Part shown: piece after piece, positions 1 through 11,300 of the stretch | How positions within the stretch are numbered: the first letter of the stretch is position 1 | Layout of the letters: every line of letters starts with the position of its first letter | From: Tragulus kanchil | Lineage: Eukaryota; Chordata; Mammalia; Artiodactyla; Tragulidae | Reading direction: 5' to 3' | Assembly (NCBI GenBank): GCA_022376925.1 | Contig: JAIOJX010000032.1 | Location: 202,116,939-202,180,938, forward strand | DNA: 64,000 nt | The notes under the pieces: model-generated | Told to the model about the DNA's origin: nothing | Seen by the model: only the letters and a program-made list of their open reading frames with translations | Databases searched by the model: none | Made by a program: the position numbers and the translations under genes

Positions 1-1754
1 GCCTGGGAGCAAGAAGGCGTTCTGCTGAGGCCCTCAGGCCAAATTAGGGTGAGCGGGAAAAGTTCTAGAATGCAAGAATTCCACACTCCATGCCTAGCAA
101 AGAGTTGGTCATGGAGCCTCAGCCTGTTCATGACCGAAGGCCCTGCCGCCTTGTGCCCACGGAACAAAGCCGGTGAGCTGAGAGGCTCCTGGAGACCCAT
201 GACCAGCCCCTTTACTGCGCAGCTGAGGAAACTGAGAGAGAGGCGGGCGGACGGAGAGGAGACAGGTGTGGCGACTCGACATAATGAAAGATAAATGAGG
301 ATCTTGCTTTTTACAACCTGAACTACTCGGACTGGGCTAGGACCCAAGGAACTTTCATGGTTGAAAGAGGAAGGTTCTGGTCTGATCGACAGGTGACCAA
401 CCTCGCACCCTGAATGGCAAACAGGAGATTCTGTTTCCTGAACTTCAAGTTAAAGAAATAAACAGTACTCCTATTTAAATATTTACGAAAGTCTATTAAA
501 AGCACTGAATAGTCCAGTATTCTTGCTTTACCCTCTTAATGTCCAGATAGTGTGGTGGAAAGCTCTCCGTTTCTGCACCTGAGACCCCATCCTGGCCAAG
601 CAGAGCTCAGACTAGTTACAGCTGGGGCTGGCAGATTTCCAAAGAGGGAGCCTCCAGATAACCTGGCCCTGGCCGGACATGACTGTGATCTTGCCCTGTC
701 CCTAAAGCCGAGAGCCCTGGGCATCTGGGCACTGAAAGGTGAAGGTCACCAGAGGCATACGAGGCCTTCCCCCACGACCTGATGTAGGGCCATGGGACGC
801 TAACCTGGGAGTCCAATCCCTGAGCCCCCCAGACTTGTCCCTTCAGTCCCCAGGCCCTCTGTGTTCTCACGTGGGAATCTCCTGGACACCTCAGGACACA
901 CGCCAGCTGCCTTCCAGCTTCGTGCCCCTGCTCCATCCCAGCAACCTCCATGGTGTAGGGAGGGATGGAGTTAGGTGTGCTTATAAGTCCTGAGTCCCTG
1001 GAAGAGAGAAAGCAGCAAGATGGTTTCGCCAGGCTTGCCTGGGAGCAAGAAGGCGTTCTGCTGAGGCCCTCAGGCCAAATTAGGGTGAGCGGGAAAAGTT
1101 CTAGAATGCAAGAATTCCACACTCCATGCCTAGCAAAGAGTTGGTCATGGAGCCTCAGCCTGTTCATGACCGAAGGCCCTGCCGCCTTGTGCCCACGGAA
1201 CAAAGCCGGTGAGCTGAGAGGCTCCTGGAGACCCATGACCAGCCCCTTTACTGCGCAGCTGAGGAAACTGAGAGAGAGGCGGGCGGACGGAGAGGAGACA
1301 GGTGTGGCGACTCGACATAATGAAAGATAAATGAGGATCTTGCTTTTTACAACCTGAACTACTCGGACTGGGCTAGGACCCAAGGAACTTTCATGGTTGA
1401 AAGAGGAAGGTTCTGGTCTGATCGACAGGTGACCAACCTCGCACCCTGAATGGCAAACAGGAGATTCTGTTTCCTGAACTTCAAGTTAAAGAAATAAACA
1501 GTACTCCTATTTAAATATTTACGAAAGTCTATTAAAAGCACTGAATAGTCCAGTATTCTTGCTTTACCCTCTTAATGTCCAGATAGTGTGGTGGAAAGCT
1601 CTCCGTTTCTGCACCTGAGACCCCATCCTGGCCAAGCAGAGCTCAGACTAGTTACAGCTGGGGCTGGCAGATTTCCAAAGAGGGAGCCTCCAGATAACCT
1701 GGCCCTGGCCGGACATGACTGTGATCTTGCCCTGTCCCTAAAGCCGAGAGCCCT
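1..1754. repeat. Tandem duplication D1 (intergenic, upstream of NGB)
   Basis: Bases 1-719 reappear at 1037-1754 with an offset of 1036. Because the left copy is cut by the window edge, the second copy probably begins at 720, giving a unit of about 1035 bp. I see no exon here. The long open frames on both strands are GC-driven and lack splice or homology support. In human, POMT2 lies beyond this side of NGB, but none of its coding sequence is recognisable. Confidence 0.93.
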
Positions 1755-1989
1755 AGTGGCCTCCACAGGTCCCAGGGTGCCTCAGCCCGAACCCAGACCT
1801 AGAGCAGACCTCCGCCCACCCTTGCCCGGCTCCGGCTCCGCCCTGTCACCCAGGTAGGTGAGCAGAAAGGAGACCCTGTACCAAAGGGTCGGAGGCCTCC
1901 AGGCAGCGTTTGCGGGGGGCGGTGGAGAGACGGCTCTGCCAGAGGCTACAGAAGGGGAGCGAGTGGAACTCCGTGCTCTAACTAGCAAG

Positions 1990-2397
1990 TGGTAAAACTG
2001 TCACTGGATGAGAAGCTCGACGATTTCTGTGAAGCTCTGAAACCCTGGCCTTTCCCAAGCCACCCCACCGTCCCGGCCGCCCGAGTCGGCTGCCCAGAGA
2101 TGCGCCAGTGGACGGGGCGGAGCGGGGCGGGGGCCGCGGGGGCTTTAAAAGAGCCCCGGGCGGTGCTGGGCGGGGCGCAGGGCCCGCGGCCGGAGCGAGG
2201 GTCCCTGGAAGCGCCAGGCCGGCGGGGAGCCTCCACCTGGGCGGGGAAGGAGCGCTCGCTGGACCCCGCCCAGCCGAGGCGCGGAGGCCGCAGGAGGTGC
2301 CGAGTGGCCGCGCCGCCGCGGAGATGGCGCGGCACGTGCGATGACGGCGCCCGCGCCCCGAGGGCCCCAGCCGTGCGCCCCGCGTCCCCCGGCCAGC
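1990..2397 (+). promoter_or_regulatory. NGB: NGB promoter / CpG-rich 5' region
   Basis: This block becomes very GC- and CpG-rich just ahead of the neuroglobin start codon. Two GC boxes (GGGCGG at 2115 and 2125) stand close together, followed by a TTTAAAA element at 2144-2150 that could act as a weak TATA box. CpG density stays high through exon 1 to about 2680. The transcription start itself cannot be read from sequence. Part of the region (2252 onward) is repeated in duplication D2. Confidence 0.6.
2324..2344 (+). promoter_or_regulatory. uORF (6 codons) in NGB 5' UTR with ATGA overlap
   Basis: A short upstream frame reads ATG, five sense codons, TGA, in good start context (G at -3 and +4). 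Its stop overlaps a second ATG at 2341 in an ATGA. That second ATG is 57 bases before the NGB start, in frame and without a stop, so it could add 19 residues. In the duplicate (uORF 3481-3501, second ATG 3498) one C is missing and the frame is lost. Presence in the mRNA is inferred from the short distance to the start codon. Confidence 0.5.
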
Positions 2398-2486
2398 ATG
2401 GAGCGCCCGGAGCCCGAGCTGATCCGGCAGAGCTGGCGGGCGGTGAGCCGCAGCCCGCTGGAGCACGGCACCGTCCTGTTCGCCAG
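2398..2486 (+). CDS. NGB: NGB exon 1 (coding part), copy A
   Basis: Begins [13 protein letters not shown] and runs to the first two bases of Arg30. The donor is CCAG|GTGAGG, phase 2. It encodes helix A and part of B. This copy directly follows the promoter region, so it is the more natural 5' context. Confidence 0.95.
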
Positions 2487-5400
2487 GTGAGGGCGGCCCG
2501 AGCGCCCCTGGGCTGCGGGGAGCGGGGTGCCTCGCCAAGAACGGGTTTGGAGCCTCCAGATGTGCGCCAGAGGCGCGGGCCACGGCGACGGGTGGCGCAG
2601 CCCCTGCGGCTCCTCCCGTGGCGGCGGCGCGTCTTGCGGGCCGGCACGCACCGCTGCCAGCGGGGCTCCCTGGGGGCCGCTCCGGCGGAGCTTCTTCCTT
2701 GACCAGCGGCCCCTGGTCCCCGCGCTGCGCCCCGTCGCCGGCTGTGTGGCTCCGAGTGTTCTTTCCTTGGGTGGTGACTGCAGGGTGGCCGCTGCTGTCC
2801 GAACGGGGACACTGGGGTGCGCCAGGGGCTGCGGGGAGAGGCTGCGCTGGATGGACGGACACCTGGCCGGCAGGGCAAGGGGTCTGGCCCCAGAAGTGGG
2901 CGCTTCCAGGAATCAACAGGGTAAACCTTTCCGAGGAAAGGACCAGACTGGGACCTGAGACCTGCCAGGCCAAGGGAGGGCAGAGGCTCAGCGCTCATCA
3001 CGGGAGAGCGGTGGTGGGGTGTGCAGACCCCAGAGGGGCGGGGAGGCCATCTTCAGCCTCAGCTGAACGGGATCTAGGTAACCCCTTCGCCATCACCACA
3101 AAGGCAACGCTCCCTCGCCATGGTTTTTCATTTTCTCCCTAAGCCATCCCAGAACTTCTGAAAAGCCTTCTGCAAGACCTTGCCCCAAACCAAAAGGGAA
3201 TCAATTTGCATTTATGCCCCCCACCCCGGAAACGGATGAGAGCTTATATTTGTGCCTCTCAGCTTTCCCCAAACTCACTCTATTCTCAGGCACCCACTGT
3301 GGCTCTGCTACTCCCAAGCTGTGTGACCTTAGGCAAGTTCTTTAACCTCTCTGGACTTCTGTTTCCTCCTCTAGTTATACCCACTACGGAGGGTTGGAAA
3401 ACTGGCAGGCGCTCGCTGGACCCCGCCCAGCCGAGGCGCGGAGGCCGCAGGAGGTGCCGAGTGGCCGCGCCGCCGCGGAGATGGCGCGGCACGTGCGATG
3501 ACGGCGCCCGCGCCCCGAGGGCCCCAGCCGTGCGCCCGCGTCCCCCGGCCAGCATGGAGCGCCCGGAGCCCGAGCTGATCCGGCAGAGCTGGCGGGCGGT
3601 GAGCCGCAGCCCGCTGGAGCACGGCACCGTCCTGTTCGCCAGGTGAGGGCGGCCCGAGCGCCCCTGGGCTGCGGGGAGCGGGGTGCCTCGCCAAGAACGG
3701 GTTTGGAGCCTCCAGATGTGCGCCAGAGGCGCGGGCCACGGCGACGGGTGGCGCAGCCCCTGCGGCTCCTCCCGTGGCGGCGGCGCGTCTTGCGGGCCGG
3801 CACGCACCGCTGCCAGCGGGGCTCCTGGGGGCCGCTCCGGCGGAGCTTCTTCCTTGACCAGCGGCCCCTGGTCCCCGCGCTGCGCCCCGTCGCCGGCTGT
3901 GTGGCTCCGAGTGTTCTTTCCTTGGGTGGTGACTGCAGGGTGGCCGCTGCTGTCCGAACGGGGACACTGGGGTGCGCCAGGGGCTGCGGGGAGAGGCTGC
4001 GCTGGATGGACGGACACCTGGCCGGCAGGGCAAGGGGTCTGGCCCCAGAAGTGGGCGCTTCCAGGAATCAACAGGGTAAACCTTTCCGAGGAAAGGACCA
4101 GACTGGGACCTGAGACCTGCCAGGCCAAGGGAGGGCAGAGGCTCAGCGCTCATCACGGGAGAGCGGTGGTGGGGTGTGCAGACCCCAGAGGGGCGGGGAG
4201 GCCATCTTCAGCCTCAGCTGAACGGGATCTAGGAAACCCCCTTCGCCATCACCACAAAGGCAACGCTCCCTCGCCATGGTTTTTCATTTTCTCCCTAAGC
4301 CATCCCAGAACTTCTGAAAAGCCTTCTGCAAGACCTTGCCCCAAACCAAAAGGGAATCAATTTGCATTTATGCCCCCCACCCCGGAAACGGATGAGAGCT
4401 TATATTTGTGCCTCTCAGCTTTCCCCAAACTCACTCTATTCTCAGGCACCCACTGTGGCTCTGCTACTCCCAAGCTGTGTGACCTTAGGCAAGTTCTTTA
4501 ACCTCTCTGGACTTCTGTTTCCTCCTCTAGTTATACCCACTACGGAGGGTTGTGAGAAATACATGAGTAAACCACATGTGAAGTACTCAATGCTCAGTAA
4601 ATGTAAGGGGCTCTGAACACTGTTATTATTATTGTTGGCCCAAGCCCCTTTGGATGTGATAGCAATGAGAAGTTTTGACCCAAGAATGGGAGGGAGGGAA
4701 GGAGAAGGAGACAGGTGACGGGCAGAGAGGGAGAGAGAGGCTTCCTTCTCTTCACCTTAGACTTCAGGCTTCCTGTTTGAGGACCCCTTCCTGCCCTGGT
4801 CCACACCTCTCGGGGGTTTATGGAGGGGCTACCATAAACCATGTCCTAGGAGAGGCCTGGGAACACGTTGTTTTTTTCCAGGATGCCCCTTCTAGGATGC
4901 AGAAGAGCTACGAGGGGGCAGTGGCCAAGCTGGCCAGAGGGTAAATGCCAGGTTGAGGGTGTGCAGCCGTTTACAGCCCAGGCTCTGCTCACCTTCTCCT
5001 GCTGCTGGGCAGCCCGGGCCTGTGGAGCCTGGAGGGGCAACACTGCAGGGCTGACGTCCGGCCTTCTGCCCACAGGCTGTTTGACCTGGAGCCGGACCTG
5101 CTGCCCCTCTTCCAGTACAACTGCCGCCAGTTCTCCAGCCCCGAGGACTGCCTGTCTTCCCCTGAGTTCCTGGACCACATTAGGAAGGTGAGGGGAAGGT
5201 GGCGCGCCTGCCTGGGAGAGAAGGAGGGGCTTGGGATGGGAGAATTCCATCCGTGTCCTGTCCCAGCCCTGGGCTTCGCCCCCTTCTTCGACTCCCTCCC
5301 GATAGAGGCATCGGATGCTTTTCCTCTGCACTGAGTTTGGCATAGTTGGGGCACCAGCTCACCCATCTCCCCCCGGCCCCCTCTTCTCAGCCAGCTGCTC

Positions 5401-7408
5401 TGCTGTTTGCCTTTGGCCTTGTCCCCTAGCTCCTGTAGGTGGTGTTGGTGCTGACCCATCAGGGGCCATCTGCCTGTGAACACCAAGCTGGGGCTTTCTT
5501 AGAGGCTGAGGGTTCTCCCAGGGCCTCAGCGTCCCCTCGTCCCAGGAGGAGGGCCCTGTCCAGGGGATGCATTTAGGGCTTTGGGCCCCTCAGCAGAGAG
5601 CAGCTTCCTTCATGGCATAACATGAGACGTTTGGTTACCATATGTTGAGCCCCTGCTGTACGTGGACACAGGCTGCCTTTCTTTCGTCTCTGATCCTGGA
5701 TAAATGAGGGCCCCCTCTTCCTTCTGGTTTGGGAGCCCCGGGTTCTGGACTGTGGTTGTGAGCGAGGGCAGGGAGTTGCTCTGGTCTCTGTGTCACCTCG
5801 ACCGTGACCTCGGCAGGTGATGCTCGTGATCGATGCTGCGGTGACCAACGTGGAGGACCTGTCCTCGCTGGAGGGGTACCTGGCTGGCCTGGGCAGAAAG
5901 CACCGGGCCGTGGGCGTGAAGCTCAGCTCCTTCTCGGTAGGTAAAGGGACTCTGTCTTTTTCCAAAGCTCCTGGCCTGAGGTCACCACTCTCTCCCAGGC
6001 CTCTCCGAAACCTTCGGGTGACTGCATTGTTATGTACTTGCTGTGTGACCCTGGCACTGCCTTGACCTCTCTGAACCTCCCATTTTCCTTCTCTGGTATG
6101 GTTTCTCTTAGAATCATAGAAAATGAAGGAGCCTTTGGGATCAGATGGGCTGCTCTGTTTTATATGGGCCCACATAAAACCATCCCAGAACAATCTGGCT
6201 TAAAACAATGATTTCTGATTTCTCTGGGCTCAGTTGAGCAGTTCTTCTGTGCCGTGGGGCTGGAATCATGCGTGCTCTGTGTTCAGCTGGGGCTGGAATG
6301 TCCAAGACGGCCTGCCATTCTTTGGGATCCCTCTCCCCATGGCCACTTACCACCCCATCGTCTAGCTGAGCTTCTTTACGGCGTGGCCGCTGAGCTCCCA
6401 GAGGCAGTGTTCTAAGAGCCCCTGCTTGCGTCACTCTCGCCAAAGCCCCACTGGCCGAAGCCAGTCCTGTGGGTGAGCCCAGGCCCGAGGGCGAGAATCC
6501 TTGAGGTGTGGCTCACAGGCGACCACTCACCTGGCACACGTGGCCCAATCACCTGGCCAGCTGTGACACCTTGAGGAAGAAACTGAGTTTGTCTGGTCAG
6601 CCTCTCCACCCCCAGCACCCGTACCGTGTCTGGCCTTTAGTGTGTATTCAGTAAATATTTGTGGAGTAAAAACTGTATTTTATAATTAATAATAAGAAAG
6701 GAGAGCTATTATTATTGCTGAAGACATACTGTGTAGAGATGCTGTACCGAGAACGTTTAATAATCATTCATCATTCCAACAATCTGAGGAGCTGCAAGTT
6801 TTACTTTCCTGTTTTATTGATGAAGCAACTGAGGCTCAGAGAGGCTGCCCAACCTGCTCGAGGTCACACAGCTCATAAGTAGTAGAGTTGGAAAGTCAAC
6901 CCAGGATCATCTGGGTGCAGAGCCTGTGCTCTTAACATCGTGCCTACTGTTTGGCAGAGGAGGAAACAGGTGGAGGGACCATGACTTGGCTTGATGTGAG
7001 CTGAAAGTCTCAGGGAGTGCCTCAGCCCCACTCCTGGCTGGGGTTGGTTGCGAGGCTGGGAGTGGAGTGAAATGCTTTGTTCACTTTAAAGCCTCACCTT
7101 TAAGGGGCACTCAAGGATTGGGGCAGAAGCCTGCTCAGGAAAAATGGACCCCGTGCAGGAGAGCCAAAAAAGCCCAGGGGACCTTACTAGCCCCAAGCCT
7201 CAGTCTTCTCCCCTGTGGAATGGGGGCATGCCGCCCTGCCTTTGGGAATGACAGGTGTCCCTTGCCTCTGCAGACGGTGGGGGAGTCCCTGCTGTACATG
7301 CTGGAGAAGTGCCTGGGCCCTGCCTTCACGCCGGCCGTGCGGGCCGCCTGGAGCCAGCTCTACGGGACCGTGGTGCAGGCCATGAGTCGTGGCTGGGATG
7401 GCGAGTAA
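2398..7408 (+). CDS. NGB: Neuroglobin, complete four-exon gene
   Basis: Neuroglobin is a hexacoordinate, single-domain globin of neurons and retina that binds O2, CO and NO and is linked to protection from hypoxia and oxidative stress. The coding exons join as 2398-2486, 5076-5187, 5817-5936 and 7274-7408, giving 151 residues, the usual mammalian length. Key residues are present: Phe42 (CD1), distal His64 (E7), proximal His96 (F8), and Cys46, Cys55 and Cys120, the first two forming the regulatory disulfide in human. The four-exon layout, including the extra intron within helix E, is typical of neuroglobin. The start ATG has A at -3 and G at +4. All introns are GT-AG with phases 2, 0, 0. Exon 1 occurs twice because of duplication D2. 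Compared with human from memory, Asp33, Gly87, Gly90, Val126 and Thr137 differ. Confidence 0.97.
3554..3642 (+). other. NGB: NGB exon 1, duplicate copy B
   Basis: Base-for-base repeat of NGB exon 1 with the same donor, inside copy B of D2. It is followed by the intact intron leading to exon 2. It is best read as an assembly duplicate; it should not be annotated as an alternative first exon without long-read support. Confidence 0.9.
4450..4612 (+). repeat. MIR SINE fragment in NGB intron 1
   Basis: Carries the MIR core signature: GCTGTGTGACCTTAGGCAAG, then an 'ACCTCTCTGGACTTCTGTTTCC' type stretch, then AATGCTCAGTAAATG near the end. The truncated duplicate is at about 3294-3396, where copy A of D2 breaks off inside the element. 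Confidence 0.8.
5076..5187 (+). CDS. NGB: NGB exon 2
   Basis: Encodes Arg30 (last base) to Lys67, including LLPLFQYNC and EFLDHIRK with distal His64. Acceptor CCACAG|GCTG; donor GGAAG|GTGAGG, phase 0. This is the single copy in the window. Confidence 0.96.
5817..5936 (+). CDS. NGB: NGB exon 3
   Basis: Forty codons, from VMLVIDAAV to KLSSFS, including GRKHRAVG with proximal His96. Acceptor CGGCAG|GTGATG and donor CTCG|GTAGGT keep phase 0 on both sides. Gly87 and Gly90 lie in this exon at positions that are Glu and Ser in human (from memory). Confidence 0.96.
6028..6105 (+). repeat. Short MIR fragment in NGB intron 3
   Basis: Shows the 'CTTGCTGTGTGACCCTGGCA' and 'CCTCTCTGAACCTCC' words of the MIR core, heavily diverged. 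The intervening part of intron 3 (about 6106-6740) has no other recognisable element. Confidence 0.55.
6745..6945 (+). repeat. MIR SINE in NGB intron 3
   Basis: Contains the complementary-strand MIR core words AACTGAGGCTCAGAGAGG and GAGGTCACACAGCTCATAAG and ends with a GAGCCTGTGCTCTTAAC tail, so the element is inserted antisense to the gene. Confidence 0.85.
7274..7408 (+). CDS. NGB: NGB exon 4 (terminal coding exon)
   Basis: Encodes [13 protein letters not shown] through SRGWDGE and stops at TAA 7406-7408. Acceptor CTCTGCAG|ACGG, phase 0. It holds Cys120 and helices G-H. The 3' UTR follows without a further intron being evident. Confidence 0.96.
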   Translation, partial: TVGESLLYMLEKCLGPAFTPAVRAAWSQLYGTVVQAMSRGWDGE

Positions 7409-8023
7409 GAGGCGGCCCTGCCCAGCAGCCTCCACCAGGTGGCCCCTGGCTGTCTGCGTCCTCGGTCTGTGTCTGTCGCAGCCCAGGCTCCCCCAGGCCT
7501 CCCTGCGTCGCGGTCCTTGTCTCGCTGGCCATGCTGGAGCGGTGATGGAGCAGGGCTGGGTCTCAGTGCCCTTCACCCACAACTGCAGATGGGGCCGCTT
7601 TTCCTTTCAGAGTCCCTCAGTTTCCAGTAGCTTCCTCCCTGCCGGCCATCTGCGCCTTCGGGCGCCCCCTCTTCCTCATGGGGGAGGAGGGCGTCTTGGC
7701 AGCAGAGGTGGCATGGGGCTCGGAGGCCACGGGGCTTTGAGGGAGTGGGCTCCCCCAAGCAGCAGTTGATCTTTTATCGCGTCAGGTGGGAGCTCCCTTA
7801 TAGCTCCGTAGGAACCGGCTAGCCAGCTGGGGTCGGGTGGGCCGAGGAAGGGCAAGGAGGAAGAGGGCTTCCTCCTGAGGGACTCTAGTCCCAGCGGCTC
7901 TTCCTCAGTCTTGACTCCCGCAAAGCCTGGTCTTAGTCCCTCCCTCCCACCCTTTCTGTCTCTGCCCACACTGACGGCGGGCCCACAGCGTCCACATTTC
8001 ATGCCTGCTCTGTGCCTGTGTTT

Positions 8024-8240
8024 GGGCTTCCCAGGTGATGCCGGTGGTGATGAACCGGCTGGCCATTGCAGGAGATGTAAGGGGTGTAGGTTCCATCCTT
8101 GGGTTGGGAAGATCCCCTGGAGGAGGGCATGGCAATCCACGCCAGTATTCTTGCCTGGAGAATCCCATGGACAGAGGAGCCTGGTGGGCTACAGTCCATA
8201 GGATCACAAAGAGTCAGAGACACACGTGTGCCTGTGCTTA
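8024..8240 (+). mobile_element. Bov-tA type SINE inside the NGB 3' UTR
   Basis: Full-length ruminant tRNA-derived SINE in sense orientation: GGGCTTCCCAGGTG head, the 'GGTTGGGAAGATCCCCTGGA' middle, CCAGTATTCTTGCCTGGAGA, GGGCTACAGTCCATAGGATC and GAGTCAGAGACAC near the end. It lies between the stop codon and the AATAAA at 8348, so the mature transcript should carry it. Confidence 0.9.
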
Positions 8241-8347
8241 GCTGAGTGGATGGAAGAGAAAGCAGCAGGAGAGGCCCCCTTCCCGTGCCCTGAACTGCCT
8301 CCAGTTTTAGCATTTGCTGCGTGCTGTAGTTATATAAACTTACGAGA

Positions 8348-8353
8348 AATAAA
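8348..8353 (+). terminator. NGB: NGB polyadenylation signal AATAAA
   Basis: Canonical AATAAA 940 bases after the NGB stop, followed by a TGTTCTGTGTG GU-rich stretch suited to 3' end cleavage at about 8370. It is the first canonical signal after the stop. Confidence 0.75.
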
Positions 8354-11300
8354 CCTGTTCTGTGTGCCTCTCTGACCCTCTGGAATTGGTCTTTTCTTTG
8401 GCGCTGGCTTGTGGCCAGGTGAAGTTGCAGGGTGGTGGGTGTGGGGTCGGGTGGGAGGACGGGGTCAGGAGGGTCAAGGCCAGAGTGGGTGGAAAAGAAG
8501 GGAGAGGTGTGGGGAAGTCAGCGGCTGAGCCAGAGCAAGGGGTCTGTGGTGGACACGGGCAGGACATATGGCTGGACTACATTTCCCAGTGTCCCTTGCA
8601 TTTCAGTGAGTCCTGTGACTGAATTCAGACCCACAGAACCTGTGTACTTGGGTACCACTTCCAGACCTGGTCCGCCCAAACTCCTGCCTGCCCCTCTGTG
8701 CTCTGTCATCCTCCTTCAAGTGTCACAGTGACCTCATGGGCCACATAGTGAAGGGGCAGAGTCCCCAAGGTGGGCGGGGCCTGGGTCCGAATCCCCTCTT
8801 AGAGGAGAGCAGCTGCTATCAGACGTGCCCTGCGGCATCCATGTCCTCCTCCTCGTAGAGCAGGGGATCCCTCATCTTGAACTTTACAGGAAAGAGACCA
8901 ACTTGCGTTTTGCCATTATACACGGGAGGATGGTTTATGACAACACCCGCCCACACTAGTCTGGAGTCTGAAGAAGCAGTTCACAGGCTGGCGGCGGGGT
9001 AGGGGCGGTGGGAGCCCACCTGCTGGGGGACAGGATGAGGCCACAACTGAGTGGGTCAGCTGCCAGGACAGTACCAAGTCCTGCAGGGTCTCTGAGGGAA
9101 GCTTCCAGATCCTCTCGGGAGGGGCAGGTGACAATCCCAGGGTAGGCTTTTAAAGGAGACAGTGTGTTAACCTGGGACGTACCTTGGAGTTGAGATCAGG
9201 TGTGAGTGTAAGTGAGCGTGTGTTGGGAGGAGCAGGCAGACAGCCGTGGAGAGGTGGCCGGGGGGTGGGGAGGGAGTGACTTTAAGAGTGGGCTGCACCC
9301 AAGCAGGCTTGCGGTGACCCCCTTCCCCTGCGGCTCCTGGCCTGCAGCGTGTGGGGCCCTGGAGCTGGGCTGTGAATGGCCCTAGAGGCTGTACCCAGGC
9401 CAGCCACCCTCGCCCTGAGGTCTGATTTTCTCAGCCAAGACCAAGGCCACGGGAGCCAGCAGAGAGCCTCCCTAGCTCTAGCCGGGGCTGTACGTCTGTT
9501 ACGCTCAGGGACCCAGGCCTGCCCGGCTATGTGCCTGCAGACCTCGGCTCTGGAGCATGTTAGGAATGCTTTTCCCACTGGGGCATCGAAAGTATTTTTT
9601 TCTCGAGCCCCACAGGTTCCTGAGAGAGGCCCTCCCTCCTCCATGTGACTGAAGAGTGGCTCAGACTCAAGGGGTCACGCCTGACCTAAGGCTTCTGAAT
9701 GCCTGACACCCACTCAGGAGACCAGGATGACCTGGCCCTGGATAGGCCAACGCCCTCCCCCAGTGGAAATGGAGCTATCCTAAGCATGGGTGCTTTAACC
9801 TCTCTTGAAGTTCTTTCTTCCACTTGAGCTTATCTGCAGGTGCGTATGTGTGTGGGGGTGGGGGTGGAGGGGGTAGTTCCTTCCTCCTCTATTCTAGGTC
9901 TCAGCCCTGGAATCCTCTCTCCTTCTCATTCTGCCAGCCATGGCTCCCGTTTCACACAAAGAATCTCCCCTCCCTCACCGACCCGTTTCCTCTCCAGCTA
10001 TGGCCCCTATTTCTTTACTTTCTTGTCTAGCAAAACTCTTCAAAAGGATTGTCTTTCTTCACCCTCCTCATGTCCTCACTCCTGTGTAAGAAGGGGAACT
10101 CATTTCAACCAGGCTTTTATCCCCTCCTCCCACTGACCATCAAGGTCACCAACAGCCTCCATCCTGCCCAGCTCAGGGCTCCTGTCTCAGGGTGCAGCTT
10201 GCTCTTTGCTCAGCGCACTTTCATGAGAAGAGCACATTCATGAGCACTTTTTCCTTCACTGTTAAGCTTTTCCTGATGGAGACATGTTGACATCCACAGA
10301 GATCAGCGCCTCCTGGATCTCCAGGCTCCCTTCACCCTCATCAGCCGTGAGCAACTCCAGCCCTCCTCCTGACGTCTAAGCTTGCTGGACAGTCTCAAAG
10401 CTAACCCCAGACTTCATGTTTGTTCACCTATAAAGTCTGGCAGATGATTTTCTAGCCACTTTTTTGAAACCTCTTAAGCCACGCTCTCAACGTACTTACC
10501 AGGACAGTCAACAGCATTCTCAAATGCGCAGTCCATATTCACACTTCCCTGGTAGCTCTCCAGAGATGTCTCTCTGCAGCTGGTTTCTTCAAGATGCCGT
10601 CCAGGGCCACGCACCTATCTGGCTGTGCCTCTCAAATCTTTCATTTGCTACCAGCCCCTTGCTCTCTGCCCCATGCCATTGTTATGCGGGTGAAATCTGA
10701 TCCCTTGTTCCGTAGCCTGCCCAGCATTGGCTGATGCTTCTCGGTGGGGTCTTTGAGCTCTCCTCTCTACCCCCTATTTACTGTCAAGTGTGGTTAGAGC
10801 TGGACTCCACCCCCTTCCCCTTTGAGTCCCTTTCTTCCCTTGACTGCCGGGAAGCCAGCCTGTTTGTCTCCCTCCTCTCTGCTGCTCCTTCTCAGTCTCC
10901 CTAGTGGATTCTCTCCTCATCTGCCTCTGGCCTCCTCCTTACCTATGCCTGCACCCCAGGGGCCACAGCTAGGCCCACGCTTTCAACACCATCCGGATGC
11001 TGATGACTCTGGAGTTCACACCTCCAGCCTAATTTGCCTCGGCTTCATACTGGATCCAGCCCCTGCCCAACATCCGTACAAGGCACGATCTCCAACAACC
11101 AAGGTGGAACTCTGGGTCTTATTCCCAGACGTCTCCTTCCCAGCTCTCTCTCCTGTGGTGAACCAATTCACCCGCTTGCTCAGGCTGAAGAACTGGGAGC
11201 TCTCCTCACCTCCTTGCTTTCTCTCAGAGCTCACATCAAATCTATCCAGGGATCCTCAAGCTCTATTCCAAATTTCACTTCCTCTCTCCTCTTTCTTGGC

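Larger units (their letters stand above)
2252..4552. repeat. Tandem duplication D2 (contains NGB exon 1)
   Basis: Copy A is about 2252-3396 and copy B about 3409-4552, offset 1156-1157. Each holds the 5' UTR end, exon 1, the start of intron 1 and part of a MIR. The exon 1 coding bases are identical. Small differences include a C4/C3 run at about 2380 versus 3537, CTCCCTGG versus CTCCTGG at about 2668 and 3825, and a changed A/C stretch at about 3075 versus 4234. Confidence 0.95.

Noticed and set aside
1978..3001. Long open frames (up to 339 codons) on the - strand over NGB exon 1
   Set aside because: They are open because of the CpG/GC bias, have Arg/Pro/Ala-rich composition, span the NGB exon in antisense and show no known domain.
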